A DNA stretch of 64,000 bases from Vesta saturnalis (Eukaryota > Arthropoda > Insecta > Coleoptera > Lampyridae), in contig JARFJB010000754.1 in NCBI GenBank assembly GCA_036346205.1, forward strand, positions 351,001 through 415,000, given 5' to 3'. Below, piece after piece: positions 34,740 to 47,878 of the stretch. The position numbers and the translations under genes are program-made. The notes beneath the pieces were generated by a model. The model had not been told where the DNA came from. It was given only the letters and a program-made list of their open reading frames with translations, and did not search any database. Positions within the stretch are counted from its first letter, which is position 1. Each line of letters begins with the position of its first letter.

Positions 34740-36578
34740 TAAGATTCTTTATCTGTATAATAAAAACAATATCTGTGTCTTTAAATTCGATTTTAATGTT
34801 TTAAAATATCGATACTGACTGAAAATATATTTGAGTCATTATTGATAAAGAAGCGTTGCATGTGAGTATTAAGATTATTACTTTAAATTATAGATTTGGT
34901 TGTTATATATTGTTGTAAATAAAACATTTCTGCACTGCGAATTTCAGTAATTAAACTATAACGTTTGATTTATTTTTGTTATTAAAGACCATTAATATTA
35001 AAAGCTCGTATAAATATTGAATATATAAATGCGAAAGGAAGTATACTCAATAGAAATCCACATAAATAAGGAAACCAAATTGAGTATAAATTTTATTAAT
35101 TGATAACATTTGGGCTAGCTGGTGCATCTTGATAAGACAATTCGCAAAGAGAATATTAAAGTTCACTTAATTAAACTGAAATCAAATAGCAAGCGAATTA
35201 AAACTAAACTAGTGGGTGATATCTTTATAAATCAAACACATTCAGCTTAAATAAAAAACTATAAAATTTTTATTCAATAATTTTGAAATTATAAAAAATG
35301 GTAAAAGAATTCTAATATTATTCTTTGTAGCGGGCTGTAAACAAACATAAGTAATAACCACAAGTATTACGGCCGTTGCAACCTCATGAATTTCTGGAGA
35401 AGTGCCTAAAATAAAATGACGTCTTTTAACATTTATTTATGGTCATAGACCATCCTTATGTTATGTTTAATTAAAATCTCGTTGGAACTTTTAGTCTTAT
35501 GTTCAATAATTCGAAAGTAAATGTGCTGTCAGTGAATAATACATACGACATGGTAAAAAAGACTTTGTTAGCCTCGTATCCATGTTGCACCTCTGGCTCA
35601 TAAAATTTTCTTCTTTATTTTGATGTATGATTACTATATTCATTCCTTATACTTCAGGTGTGTCGCTGTATAGACATCCTTATCAATGAATACCATTTAC
35701 TGAGCTAGATGAGTATTCAAGTGCCTGATTTAATCTCCTTTTCATTCCAGCACCTCTAACCGAAGATCTATTCCAGATGACAAAAAACACGGACACCCCC
35801 TTTGAATTTACGATTGTAATTACTGTGTCTGATGAGCGAAAACACTTCAAGGGCACATGGCAGTAACAAGGAACGCATTTAATTCGTCGGCTTAAAACTA
35901 TAACGCTCGGTACAGTCAATTCCTAATCAAAAATTAATTCATTTAAATAGAGATAATTTTAACCCTCTTTAAAGTCTCCTTACCTCAGGTAAACAAAATG
36001 TACAGATCGCCTTTCAAAAAAAAATTTGATAACAACTAGTTATGAAGAAAAGAATGTCTATTTTACTCAAACTTGCTTTGTGGACTGTACTAAATGAAAG
36101 ATAAGATTGCAACCTATTCTTATCTCTGTTATAGATAACGACGTCCGCTTTGCATACTGCGAATTTCAAGTGCAACTGAATTATTTCAAATTTGGCGAAA
36201 AAATATTCAACGGGTTCGAATTAATTTACTGCAAAATAAATTGAGAATGTTACGCAATTTAATAATGTAATTTATTAATAATAGTAAAATTAATTCGAAA
36301 GTGGAACTGTCATGAGAGATTATTACGTCAACGGTAGGAAACAAACATTGTTTTTCAATATAGTCGATTATTACACATTATCAAGTGTAGAATATATAAT
36401 TTAATACACAATTATTAACTTAATAAGCAATGGTTATTAAATGAAAGTAGAACGTCATGAACCTTTTCCACATATAATAGTTGCAGTGCATTACATTTAA
36501 ATACACTTACAGTTTATTTAGGCTTTTTTATTCCATAGAATTGCATATTTTTGTTATAGATAGCATTACCCCACGTAT

Positions 36579-37450
36579 ACTTTTTTTTTTCGAAATATTC
36601 TCCTCCATGATTTTGCATGACTTTTGCATTCGTTCGAACCATTTGTCATAGCATTTTTCTAATCTTATTGAGACATCTCTATAACAGGGTTTTTGAACGC
36701 ATCAACGGCTTCGTCGGCCGACGAAAAAAGGTTGTCCACACAATTTATTCTTGACGTTCGGGAACAAGAAGAAGTCATTGGGTCACGTTCCTCTAAAGCC
36801 ATAGCTGCCACATGACCAGTTTCTCCGAAAAAACAGGCGACCATTTGTTTCGATGTGCTTCGAGCGCGAGCAACTTTTGATTGATTTGGTTCATCTTGAA
36901 CCACCCACACAGTCGACAGCTGTTTACTTTCCGGCTCGTATCCATATCCATGATTCGTCACGTGTTACAATCTTATGTACGTCTTTTGAAACACCGCCAT
37001 TGTATTTCTTGAGCATTTGTGTGCACCAATCGACGCGAGCATCTTTTTGAGGCTTCATCAAATTATGTGGAGCCCAACGAGAACAAACCTTTGTCATGGC
37101 TAAATGATCATGTAATATTTTATATATGCTAGTGAAACTAATGCCCTCAATTTCACAGTATGTCGCATGGCGATCTTGCATTATTAGTGATTTTGGACGA
37201 CGAGCATTTCGTCAGTGACCGAAAGGCGACTACGATTAAAATCGTTATACCAGCGTTTCACAGTGGAAAAAGATGGAGCTTCATCGCCAAATGTGGGAGT
37301 AAGTTGATCGGTGCACTCTTGTCTTGATAATCCACGTCGAAAATCGTAATAAATCATCGCACGAAAATTTTACGACTTAATTCCTTTTCTTTGCTGACAC
37401 GCAATCTTCAACTAACCGTAAACAATACGAATAACGCTATTGACAAACAG
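36579..37450 (-). pseudogene. mariner transposase remnant, copy 2
   Basis: This is the partner of 3488-4338, longer at its 5' side. Minus-strand blocks include MIYYDFRRGLSRQECTDQLT, VKRWYNDFNRSRLSVTDEM, HATYCEIEGISFTSIYKIL, then RDESWIW with the first catalytic Asp retained, then ARSTSKQMVACFFGETGHVA. The same internal deletion as in copy 1 joins LEER to PNDFFLFP, so the second Asp block is gone. The typical C-terminus (RMQKC...GEYFEK-like) is present in a shifted frame. Confidence 0.88.
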
Positions 37451-37499
37451 TCTGAAGTATGTTATTGTCAACAATGTCAGACGTTTCCATGAAAATATA

Positions 37500-39235
37500 A
37501 AACGGCGCTAACTGCAATCAGTGTTGCCAAGGCTTAAAATATAAATAGTGGCCCTCGTAAGTGGTTGGTCCTAGTATGTAATATTTTGTGGTTGGACTGA
37601 GCAAATTGGAAAGTATTTACGCGCCATGATGGAAATACATGTTGGTGAAAGAAAACGCGTTGTATTAATTTGAGCTTTTCTTTAAAAATATACCCTACTT
37701 TATCTGGTGTGAAACTACACACCACCTTCCAACCTATAAAGGGAATTTAAAGGAATGAAATATGTTTAAATTCAATTTTTGGGGATAATATTATGCAACC
37801 TCTTTTTATACGTTTATAACGAAAATAGGCAACATTGTGAAAACAAAACAATAATCTATATCAGACTGACGTATAAAACTTCGTCAGATGGTGATTCATA
37901 GACATGAATATAGGTGCCAACTTAAAAAAACCGAAGCCGCCCGCTTCTATACATCAATAATACAGGGTAGTAAGAAAATTTATAATCAAAACTGATGTAA
38001 AATCTCCCTATCCCTGTCCCACTCTCTCACCCTTTCGTGACGATAGGATGGATGGTGTATGCATATGCCATAAACCTTCACGGGAGTGTACTCAACAACT
38101 TCCCAACGTTTCATGACGATTGGATGAATGTTGTATTATGCGTATATGGCCATTGGGCGATATTACAAGTTTTTATGCAAGAAACCTTCGCGGGTGTACT
38201 CAACAACTCTCCAAATTCCTGGGGGCCGATATTTAAAATTTCTTATGCCTATATCCTTGGCGCAAGTGCATTATAGAAGTTTTATCGCAATCGGATGAAC
38301 AGTACGGCAGCGCATAAAATACCAACAAACAAAAATTAATTTTACATAATAGATTAAACAAGTTGGAGTACATATTGTTTTACCACCGTTTGCGCTTTTA
38401 TTGCCCATATCTCAGTATACGTAATGAGTCATTCCTTTACCATTGGTAATGTTTGGGTCTACTCATCTACAAATGCCTACAAACAGGTTGCGTTCTAAGA
38501 AAACTACGAACCCTTCTGGCTTTACGTCAACTTTATTTATGACAAGGCAAGATAAAGATAATCAGTAATATTAGCTGCCTTTATAACTATCATTCGATAG
38601 CTTATAGGCAGCGTTTATACACTTATACATTATAAGTACTCTATTACTACTAAAATCGTGAAATTTCCATTCTATAGTGAATTCATTCGACAGTTTTTTT
38701 TCAAATATAGTAATTTATTCGATAGTGTTTTTATTCGATAGTGCCCAACACTAATTCTAAGTGAGAGAAATTTATCTTTATGCGCGAGAGATAAGTTTGA
38801 CCCATCAGCCTGCGCGCACCCGAGTAGGACACCTTCCACAAGTTTTATAATGGCATTTCGCTTACGTGTAATATATGACGTTTTATCTTACAGGTACATC
38901 GAAGAAATCAATGTCTTTCAAACAAATACCTAATAAAAATTGTATCGTCGTATATATCATTTATCGTACTTACCAACGATTGTTATAGAAATTATGAAAT
39001 AGACAACTCAAGATTTTTTCGCAATTTTCATTGATTTGCACGAAATTAATAAAATGAATTTCAATTACAAACTAACAGATATCAAACTTACTCACTTGTT
39101 AATCATATTTGATTTCTGTCACCGTAAACAATTTAAGCCTTACACCTGTAAGATAAAATATCTTTTCTCAGCTTAGTAAAGTTTCCTCGACACTTTTGCC
39201 AAACGCGAGCGCCATCTATATCACGTATTCGTCGT
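37500..39235. other. Right-unit-specific stretch without recognised gene
   Basis: This is absent from the left unit, where the mariner is cut and joined to sequence like 43023. A diverged tandem repeat of about 130 bp (TGACGAT...GGATG..., ACTCAACAACT) lies near 38035-38215. ATTCGATAGTG repeats occur near 38710-38745. No open frame looks coding. Confidence 0.5.
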
Positions 39236-39706
39236 ATTCCAAAATGGAAAAAATATTCAACAAAGATTTTGTTTGAAATTTTATATTCTCAACAGGAATA
39301 TCTTCTTCCGATACATTGAAAATTCTACCAAAAGCCTACTGTGACTGCTCTCTCGAAAACACGAGCATACGGGTGGTATTCGGCAATCAAAAAGGTCTTA
39401 AAGAAGTTGAAGATACAACTCGTAATGGACGCTCTTCGATATCGATAGCCGATGATAACGTCGAAAAGATAAAAAAATCGTGTTCGAAAATCGTCATGCA
39501 AACTTCAGAGAGATAGCTGGTGAGCTCAACGTCGCGTATGGATCGGTACAGCACGTTGTGGTGAATATCTAGAACAAGAAACGCATTGCAACACGATTTG
39601 TGCCAAAAGACCTAAATGCCGTTCAAGAATGGTTACGAAAAGCGGTGGTCCAGAAGATGATTTCGCAAGTAACAAACGATCCTACCATGATGAAATGCAT
39701 AATTAC

Positions 39707-41314
39707 TAAGCATCGGATTCTAGGCAAAATGGACTACTGCAATTTTTTAGGCACATGTGTGAAAATCGTGTATTTGTGTTTGTTACGACGAATGAGTTAA
39801 TTTGAACCCTATTTAATTTTTCCTAAAATGCCTAAACTTGATTTTAAGTGCCTATTTTCGTTTAACCGCCTACAAATGCTTAAAATACCAAAATCTCCGG
39901 AGACTACCGGCAACCGACCATCGGCAGAGATTTATTGTAGTCCGGATGTAAATGTATACAAATTTTATAACTGACCCTTTTAAAATTCGAAGAATATCTG
40001 GCCACCAGATGTTTGCTTTAAAGACTCTAAGGTTTAACTATTTTCTAAGATTTAGTTCATTTTCCATTTAAAGTCTGTTCCGGAGACGAGTCACTAGCAA
40101 AATAAATAAAGCCGCATGGCCATCACGTGAAATCGTATCTGTTAGCTTCTCGTCAACTTGAACGAACCAATCACGAAACAGTGGCACGATTTGTAAATGA
40201 ATCACTTGGTAAATAAAACAATGGTAAAAATATATGTGTAAACATGTGTATATATTTTTTAGAAATTTTGTGAATACCACCATTATTGCTCGAAAGTTTA
40301 GGCTGTTTGTTACCGACGGAGCAGCCTACATGTTAAAATGCGGCAGACATTTAAAAGTGTTCTATTCAAAATAGTGCACCTTACTTGTCTTGCACATATT
40401 TTGAACTTGGTATCAGAAACAATTAGACGTAGCTATGAAGATGTAGATGGCTGATTGCGAATGTAAAGAAGATTTTGTTAAAGCGCCTCTAAGAGTTGAA
40501 GTGTATAAAGAACGTCTGAAAGGAGTACCTTTACCCCACAACCTGTTTTAACTCGCTGGGGAACGTGGATTGAAGCTGCTATATTTTACAGCACACACTT
40601 TGAATCAATAAAAGACGTGAGTAAATTAAAAGGAAAAATCACAATATTCACTTAAGTACTTCACTTTACAGGTCGTTATGTTGTTTGATCCAGAATATGC
40701 ACAAGCCATCCAAAAGTCTCAAAATTCATTTAAAAAAAAAGAATTAAAACATGACCTAATTTACATAAAATGCCATTTTAAAAAATTGTAGAAAGCATCA
40801 CTCAGTTAGAAAAACCGATTTGAAAATATTCAAAAAATTTGCAAAAAGCTCCCGGTTCTGTGGCGGCAATAGCTTGCAAAAAATTTGTAACCTGTTTAGA
40901 AAAAACGAGGGATTCCAACATCTCCAAAAACGTTCGGACGAGAATGATTGTTCAGCGGAAAACTTAATGTTTAAATTTGCACCAATTACATCATGTGATG
41001 TGGAGAGAAGTTTTCGAGGTATAAAATATTTTAGCTGATAATCGTCAAAGGTTCACTTCAGAAAACTTAGAAAAGTATTTAATTGTTAACGCAAACTATG
41101 TATAGTTCAATAAAAACTAAAATTTACTGTTCCTGTTTTTAAATAAATTTTCTAAGCAATAAACTACTAATAATCCCCATAATTTTTTCTCAAATATTTA
41201 TTTTACCTAATAGAAAATATGCCTAAACAGGCATGTTTACGGACTATTATGAAGATTATAAACGCCTATTTAGGTGACTATTTTGATTTTTTATTGCCTA
41301 AAATCCGATGCTTA
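39707..41314 (+). mobile_element. hAT-like element inserted in mariner
   Basis: The terminal inverted repeats are TAAGCATCGGATTCTAGGCA and, at the other end, the reverse complement of TAAGCATCGGATTTTAGGCA (one mismatch). The 8-bp target duplication ATAATTAC lies at 39699-39706 and 41315-41322. The size is 1608 bp. Both the 8-bp duplication and the encoded remnant agree with hAT. Confidence 0.93.
40290..41040 (+). pseudogene. hAT-like transposase remnant
   Basis: LFVTDGAAYMLKCGRHLKVF gives the first Asp-containing strand, CLAH in TCLAHILNLVSETIRRSYED the CxxH motif, and FAPITSCDVERSF...TDNRQRFTSENLEKYL-like residues the C-terminal dimerisation region. The N-terminal zinc finger is not seen. 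There are several stops. Confidence 0.75.
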
Positions 41315-41869
41315 ATAATTACTAATAACTTAGGTTTACCAATATGATGACAAACGCGCGGAGTGGCGCTATGAAAATGACCCAAACCCGAAAAGAGCGC
41401 GACAAAAGTTGATCAAAATAATCATTATGCTCACAGTCAAATAGCAAATAGAGTATTACCTAGCCGTAATCAGTCATTTGAGAGATGCTGTGCGTAGAAG
41501 ACGGCCGGAATTATAGAAACACAACTCTTGGATTTTGCACCATAATAACGCTCCTTTTTACAAAGCACGCATTGTGGCCGAATATTTGACAAAATACGCA
41601 GTAAATATTATCCAACAAGCACTGTGTTCTCCAGATATGACAGACACCCTGTGACCTTTTCTGTTCCCAAAACTTAAATTACTGCTTCGTGCAATGAGAT
41701 TTTCGAGCACTGATGAAGTAAAAGATAATGTGATGCGTGAATTGAGAGCCATTCCTTCATCGGACTATAAAAAGTGTATGGGTGGATGGGTCAAACGATG
41801 GTGTATGTGCATCGCTTCAAATGGATAAAATAAATGTGCCCAAAAATTAACAAAAAAACTGTATTATTT

Positions 41870-43020
41870 ACCAATTCATAGTGTATTATTCTTCATGCGT
41901 GCACCGAGAACACCTTTAGTCTTAGTGGTAATATTTGTTTCTAAAGCAATTGGGGTTTGTCATAGAGATATGGATTAAAAGAATTTATTACACTGGTTTG
42001 AAAATAAATTATTAATAAGTTTAAAGGGCCAGCTGTTGTGATCGACACGCGTCATATCATAATACATACCTCTACAAAGTGTGGCGGTGTCATAATGCTT
42101 TGTTCTGTAATCACGCTTAGGTTGCAAAATATTGACTATTCAAGTATCTAGACAAGGTGTAGGCACAGCATTCAGTAAGCTGTGGTGTAGGATGCTGGCA
42201 GTTTAGAGATACCTAATTTGTTCATAATTTAAATTAAACAGTCAAATATTATGGACAGCTATAATAAAATGTTCATTATGAGAAGGAAATATTTTTCTGG
42301 GCCGCTATTTATTGAATTATATTTTCTTTATCTTAATAGTTAAGATAAACTTAGTGGCTAAATATAAAATATAGTAATACAGAATAATATCGTTGAAGAA
42401 CTATTAAATAACAGTGCCTACAAATAACATCGAACGCACACAAACATCGCACTAGATGCAGAGATTACGATGTTACTGCACCCAACGCATATTTGTGTAC
42501 AGATGTTGCTCATATTTTTGGTTAGAAAGCGTTTTTGAGATAGTTTTTAAAAGATCATAAATGTGACAAGTTATTTTACATTTTAAGTCAATGACATAAT
42601 AGTGTAATATTGATAGTAATTATAATTATAAAAATATATTCGTTGGGATACGTCAAGTTTGCATTCTTTGTCAATTTTCCCGTGTTTACAGGTTTGCTTT
42701 ATACTTGTTTATAATACAATTTCACCCTTATTTCCTCCCATTTATGTTGTTTATTATAATAGTATCTTAACTTAAAGTTATTATTATGTTTACTAAAACT
42801 TGCATCTGCAGTATGACTTTCCTAGTATTGTATGATTTGTATTGAATTCTGTCGAACACATTTGCAACATCAAAACAAAAATTATTTTTAAAGGTTCTCA
42901 GAGCGACAGTGGTATGCGTCTCGATCCGGCGGTATCATCTTGTCTACTCAACAGTTTTCTTGCCTAAAATTTTAAAGGTGTACGTGTTATCTTGTACATG
43001 ATAACAGAACCTTGAGTTCT
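41870..43020. other. AT-rich stretch without recognised gene
   Basis: Right-unit-specific DNA between the mariner end and block C. No coding or RNA gene is supported. Confidence 0.5.
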
Positions 43021-43977
43021 TATGGAAGAACTCAAAAATCACACTCTATTAAAAGAAAGTTAGTCGTAGGTGGTGATAAGTGATATTAACAGTTCGCCGG
43101 AAACGGGTAGAAGTGCGTATACACACGCTAACTATAGGTACATTCAAGACTTTAATCTAATCTATTAGAAACTCTACGTATGTGAAATATAAATAATCTA
43201 GAATGGAGTACTTACATAAATAAATGTGCAACTGAAATTTCTTATAATTTTGCAGCATGGTACCGACCGTAAAGGAAATGTTGTTGAATAAGATCGCTCT
43301 ACAAATGATGAATCCCTGGCAGATATTTAGAAATTTTTGGGCAACCCCAAAAAAATCATCATAGGTGGTGTTTCGACACTATACTAATGAAAATTAATTT
43401 TTCCCAAGAAAATTAATTACAAATACAGAATCTCTTTATACTACTAGTCATCTTGCCACAGAGTATATTTTGTACCAAGGTGGAAAGAACGTCAATATTC
43501 TCGAGAGAAAAGGTAGTTAACATGACGTTCTTCCACCGAGGTAGGTATACTATTTTATTCAGAATTATTTGAAATTAAAATAATAATCAAAGGAATTCGT
43601 TGTAGTTACTCACACGATAATCATATCGGTATTGCGTTACAAATGCATCAGTGTCTTTTAAAAATCAGTTGACATTTTGAAAATTATCCAGAACAGTAGT
43701 TTTATAAACTAAATATGTCTCAAGACCGTATTGATAGTACGAAAATTAAATTAAATTTTTTATTTTTTTCCACCCGGTTGGAAACAAACTTCAGACATGT
43801 TTCAGCCCCGGGTCGTAACCTTGGTGAGGATTGGCCTGCTTTCAAACTTTTCAAATGTCCGATAATACGATCATTACATGTATAATTGTGAATAATAGTA
43901 ATTTACGTAACAAGTCCCGAAAGTGGTCTTTTACCAGACGAATAGGCAAGTTCCTTCTGGAAGCCTGAGAGTCCAGT
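43021..43977. repeat. Segmental duplication, right copy, block C
   Basis: This is the partner of 4337-5398, ending exactly at the Gypsy insertion site. Exon-like segments at 43257-43368 and 43468-43541 correspond to those in the left copy. Confidence 0.9.
43973..43977. repeat. Gypsy target-site duplication, left
   Basis: CCAGT here and CAAGT at 53070-53074. The left unit keeps the empty site GAGTCCAGTAGAAGCAC, so the two are a 5-bp duplication with one change. Confidence 0.7.
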
Positions 43978-46067
43978 TATAAAGTTCGGCTCAGTTACTT
44001 ACTCGCTCATTACTATTATTAATTAATAGTTCTTACTTTTCCCTTATCTAGCTCAGTCGGAATTTTGTACTTGCAAAATTGGGATCGGGGTTCGTTAATC
44101 AGGCTCTTAACACGTTGAACAAATAGATTACACAGATTCATATATATATACTTTATTCCCTATTTAATTATATTTCTATATTATGTAACTTAAGATATAA
44201 ATACAGGCAAATTTGTAACTCTTCCTTCTCCAGGTGGTCTTTAGGCGCCAGCTGTATAATATCTCACGTTCGGGTGTCAAATGTAATGACTTCCTCGGTT
44301 GATCTGCAGTCAGGTGGTCCTCTGTAGTTTCTGTAACGTGACGTTAATAGAAGGGTTGGGGTTTTGATTGTTAGTTTTGTCTTTTAACTGTTTTAATTTA
44401 TACTGGTTAATTTTTAATATAAATAAATTAATAAATAATTTTACCTAAATACGTCCCTGTATAAAATACAGAAGCAGGTAGTCAGATAACGCGATATAAA
44501 CACGTGCGCGATAAGATGGGTTCAATACTCGGCCTTTAAAATATAATCGATATTTTAAAGAGGTCGTTTAAAAGTGTAAAGTTTTATACCTGCTTTTCTT
44601 ATGAGAATAAACTCAGTCCCATTTACATTCAATTTTGCCCTTTTAAATAAATGAAAGCTTTTCTTATAAGAATAGCGTTTATACGGTAGCTGCGGAATTT
44701 ATATTTCTTTTTACGATATTAATTATCTTATACCGGTTTTATTTAAACAAAATAAAAATTACAAGCTTTTGTTATGTTGGCCGTGTTTTAAAATATAAAA
44801 CCTTCGTTTTCTATTTTAAAATAAAATCCTTTCTTTCGCGTTTAACAATCACGATATTGTTTATTTAAGACAGGAAACTATCAGGTAGTCTCTGGTTTAC
44901 GGGTAACAATCTTAATGCTTGTGAAAGGTGCAACTTACGTTCTTACGATAGCGGTGGTGGTGGTTTCGTTTACTTTACGGGTGGTGGTTTTAACTACTAA
45001 CGGACACGTCTCGTGTTTACGGTTACGCTTCTATATTACTGGATTTACGGCGTTAACGAGGTGTTCTACTCAATCTTCCGACGAGGTTTCAATTACAGGT
45101 ATCTGGCGGTCGATGGTACGTTTGTCGAGGTGTATTGCGTGGTGGTGTTTGTGTAAATTTGTGTAGTTTGATCTCCTTCTGTAGCAATCTGGGCAAACCA
45201 CCCGTTATACTAAACAGTAGGATTTCGTTCGGTCTAATGGAATGTCGGGCAACTACCCTTCAAACTCCACTGTGTAGGTGTATATGTAGATCTCCTTTGT
45301 AGCAATCTGGGCAAACCACCCGTTATACTAACAGTAGGATTTCGTTCGGTCTAATGGAATGTCGGGCAACTACCCTTCAAACTCCACTGTGTAGGTGTGT
45401 ATATGTCTGATACTAGAAGAAATACGTTTGGCAATAGAAGAGTATGTCGGGCTTACAACCCTGCATATCCCTATAACCAGGTATCTCAACTTACGTACTT
45501 TCAACGTTAGATTTCTGCAACTTCTAACCTTTTAACTTCGGTGATGCTATCAAGTCGCGGAATCGCGGTTTCTACTCGGACGACGGTTTCAGGCGGCTGG
45601 TTTACAACAGGTAGTAGTCGGCGCGAATGCGATTTATAGCACACGGTAAAGAAAAAGGAAAAACTCTCTTTAGCAGCGCGTGCCGCGTTTTTATATATAA
45701 TTCGCAAGGGTGGTTACTAAACTTTTGGTGAGCTTCCGTAAGCCTGGATTGGTGGAAGATGCTCTGACGTATCAAAACTTGTAAACGTTTTGGGATTTTA
45801 CGTCTGGAGGGAGGATGCATGATTAATTATTGTGCAATTATATGCAACGTTATGAAATCTGTTTAATTTTTACTAGAATTTCTACGAATCTTTATAATGT
45901 CTTGCACCTGTGCATTTAGCGCGTCACGTTATTTTACTAAATTCTGTGAATCGGTATTGGTATTTTACTTAGCAAATAATTAATCATGATAGGAAAATTT
46001 TATAAAGGACGGCGTCTTGTTAATAAACTTTAACTAATTAAAAATAATAAATCATGTCTGACCTACA
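43978..46067 (-). repeat. Gypsy 3' LTR (2.09 kb)
   Basis: The element is coded on the minus strand, so this is its downstream LTR. It starts TGTA in element sense and ends CTTTATA. It contains two tandem copies of a unit of about 119 bp (45170 and 45289 onward, CTGTAGCAATCTGGGC...). The other LTR has one copy. Remaining differences are few, mostly one-base indels in homopolymers. Confidence 0.93.
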
Positions 46068-46722
46068 TACCTTTCGTCGGGTTTTCGACGTCCGTCCTCT
46101 TCACTTTGATTCTGGTGCCTGTAGGTGTGAAGAGTCCGATGCGACGACGGTTTCGGCGTTTTCTGGCGGATTGTCCTCTCGGCGGCTGTTGTGCGGGCGG
46201 CGGCATTTGGTGGCTGTCATTGACTTCCTGCAGTTTGATGTCTGCAAGTTTTCGGGTGATCTCGTTTGTTTGTCGGAGGTGTTCCGGTGTACCTGGCGTG
46301 CGTGGTCTGCCGTTGGTGTGGAGGCGGGCGGCGAGAGTTCCCAACTGACGTCCAGGGCGTCGGTTTACGAGGACGGACGGTGATGGAGTTCTCGGCGTCG
46401 GCGTGGGCGGTCGGTTTCGGATGGGTGATCTGTCCCTCTCCGGCGAGTTATCTAGTGGCACTGGGCGGTGTGCTATAAAGGCGGCTGGTAACCCTTCTGT
46501 TCCGGGTTGTCGGTAGCTCTTCGGTTGCCAGGGGGTTATTTTCGGGCGGCGTCTCCTCTCTAGCTTTCGTATCGGTGCCATTTTTGTACTTATATCCGTC
46601 CTATTATCATTTTCCATATTTATATGTTCATTTAAGCGCGGGTAATCGATGACCGTTAATTTTGCTTTGTCTTCATTGGTTACGCGCGTCGCCTGGTTCG
46701 TGACGTCAATTGCTGTCTTCAA
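46068..46722 (-). CDS. Gypsy pol C-terminal Pro/Arg-rich tail
   Basis: An open frame of about 219 residues begins in the segment just after the GPY/F module of integrase (VTNQATRVTNEDKAKLTVID). It is rich in Pro and Arg (RNRPPTPTPRTPSP, RGQSARKRRNRRR). The stop is at 46063, inside the LTR edge. It probably is the end of the pol polyprotein, separated by one frameshift. It does not look like an envelope: no signal peptide or membrane segment. Confidence 0.65.
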
Positions 46723-46729
46723 ATCCTTA

Positions 46730-47760
46730 ACGTGTGTTTCTCCGCGGATTTTTGCGTGCTGGGTTCTCGGAGTTCTACTATCACGGGCGATTTTATTTTG
46801 TGGATCAGGTATGGTCCGTCGTACTTTTCCGCTAATTTTGCAGCAAACCCTTTAACTTTACTTGACAGGTGGTGTGTTTTCTTATATACTAGATCTCCTA
46901 CGCGGGGCGGTAAGCTCTATGACGGAGATTATAATGTTTGCGTTGAATTTCGAAACTTTTGTTAATTGATCCCTGGCTAATTCTTGTAAATCTTTCAAAT
47001 ATCTCATGTGTTTCGCTTGCTCTGTGGCGGTTACTACGGTACCTTTTTGCGGTAGTTCTTGTTGTGTGACCCATGCTCTCGGGGGATCAAGTTCTCTACC
47101 CAAATTTAGTAGGGCTGGTGAAAATCCTGTTGAATTGTGTTGTACCGTGTTAATTGCAAACGATATTTCGGACAGGTGGGCATCCCATTCCTTTTGATTG
47201 TCCTTTGTGAATTGCGCGACCATCGTTCCTATTACTTTATTAGTTCTCTCTACTGGATTAGTATGGGGGGAATACGGTGGAGTCAGGCGGTGGTTGATCC
47301 CATGATCTTTTAAGAACGTACGGAATAGCTTGCTAGTATATTGTGGTCCATTGTCGGATATCAGGTTACGCGGAGTACCAAAACGATAGATTACTTGTTC
47401 TTTTAGGGCCTGTATAATAGGTGGGCTGGTAGCGTTGCGGAGCGGTTTGATCTCAACCCATTTGGTTAAACGATCTTGAAAAACTAGTATAAACTTATGT
47501 CCCTTCCTGGAGCGCGGCAGAGGTCCGATGAGGTCGGTACTCACATTCTCCCAGGGATGTCAGGTTGTGAGAAATACATTTCTCCGGCGGTTTTGTGTAG
47601 GGGTTTTGTAGGCTTGGCAGCTTCTACATAATCTTATGTATCTTATCACGTCCCTTTTATGGTAGGCCAATAATAATTTCTATATATCCGGCACAAGGTT
47701 TTGCGATCCCTAAATGACCTGCAGTTGGGGCATCATGACACTCGTTTAAAATCTCTCGGC
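46730..47760 (-). pseudogene. Gypsy integrase
   Basis: An HHCC finger relic lies at about 47750-47590 (CHDAPTAGHLG and a downstream Cys pair). The catalytic core in the 220-aa frame 47544-46882 has STDLIGPL (first Asp), LISDNGPQYTSKLF (second Asp) and NPVERTNKVI (Glu), so all three acidic residues are intact. A GPY/F module (YDGPYLIHKI) follows near 46810 in another frame. Frame breaks lie near 47550, 46880 and 46740. Confidence 0.9.
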
Positions 47761-47878
47761 GTTTTTCTTGCGGTACGCATATCTTCCAATGTGCGTGGCT
47801 CCCCATCTCTTTTCGGGAGTCGTGTTCGGAAACGATCGAAATAATTGTCCTCCTTCTACTTTATATCGAGGATGCTGT

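Larger units (their letters stand above)
39244..41831 (+). pseudogene. Second mariner transposase, split by hAT-like insertion
   Basis: Plus-strand mariner of another lineage than copies 1 and 2. It starts ATG at 39244 (MEKIFNKDF, stop, then SSSDTLKILPKAYCDC) and shows the N-terminal block SIADDNVEKIKK and then RFVPKDLNAVQE up to 39706. The C-terminal part resumes at 41323 with EWRYENDPKPKRARQ, then ARIVAEYLTKYAVNIIQQ, LFPKLKLLLRAMRFSST, ending near 41831. The first catalytic block lies at the interruption and frames are broken. Confidence 0.82.

Noticed and set aside
44915..45166. 83-aa ORF inside both Gypsy LTRs
   Set aside because: Plus-strand frame antisense to the element, identical in both LTRs only because LTRs are copies; no domain.
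46054..46478. Plus-strand ORFs over the Gypsy pol tail
   Set aside because: Shadows of the minus-strand Pro/Arg-rich frame.
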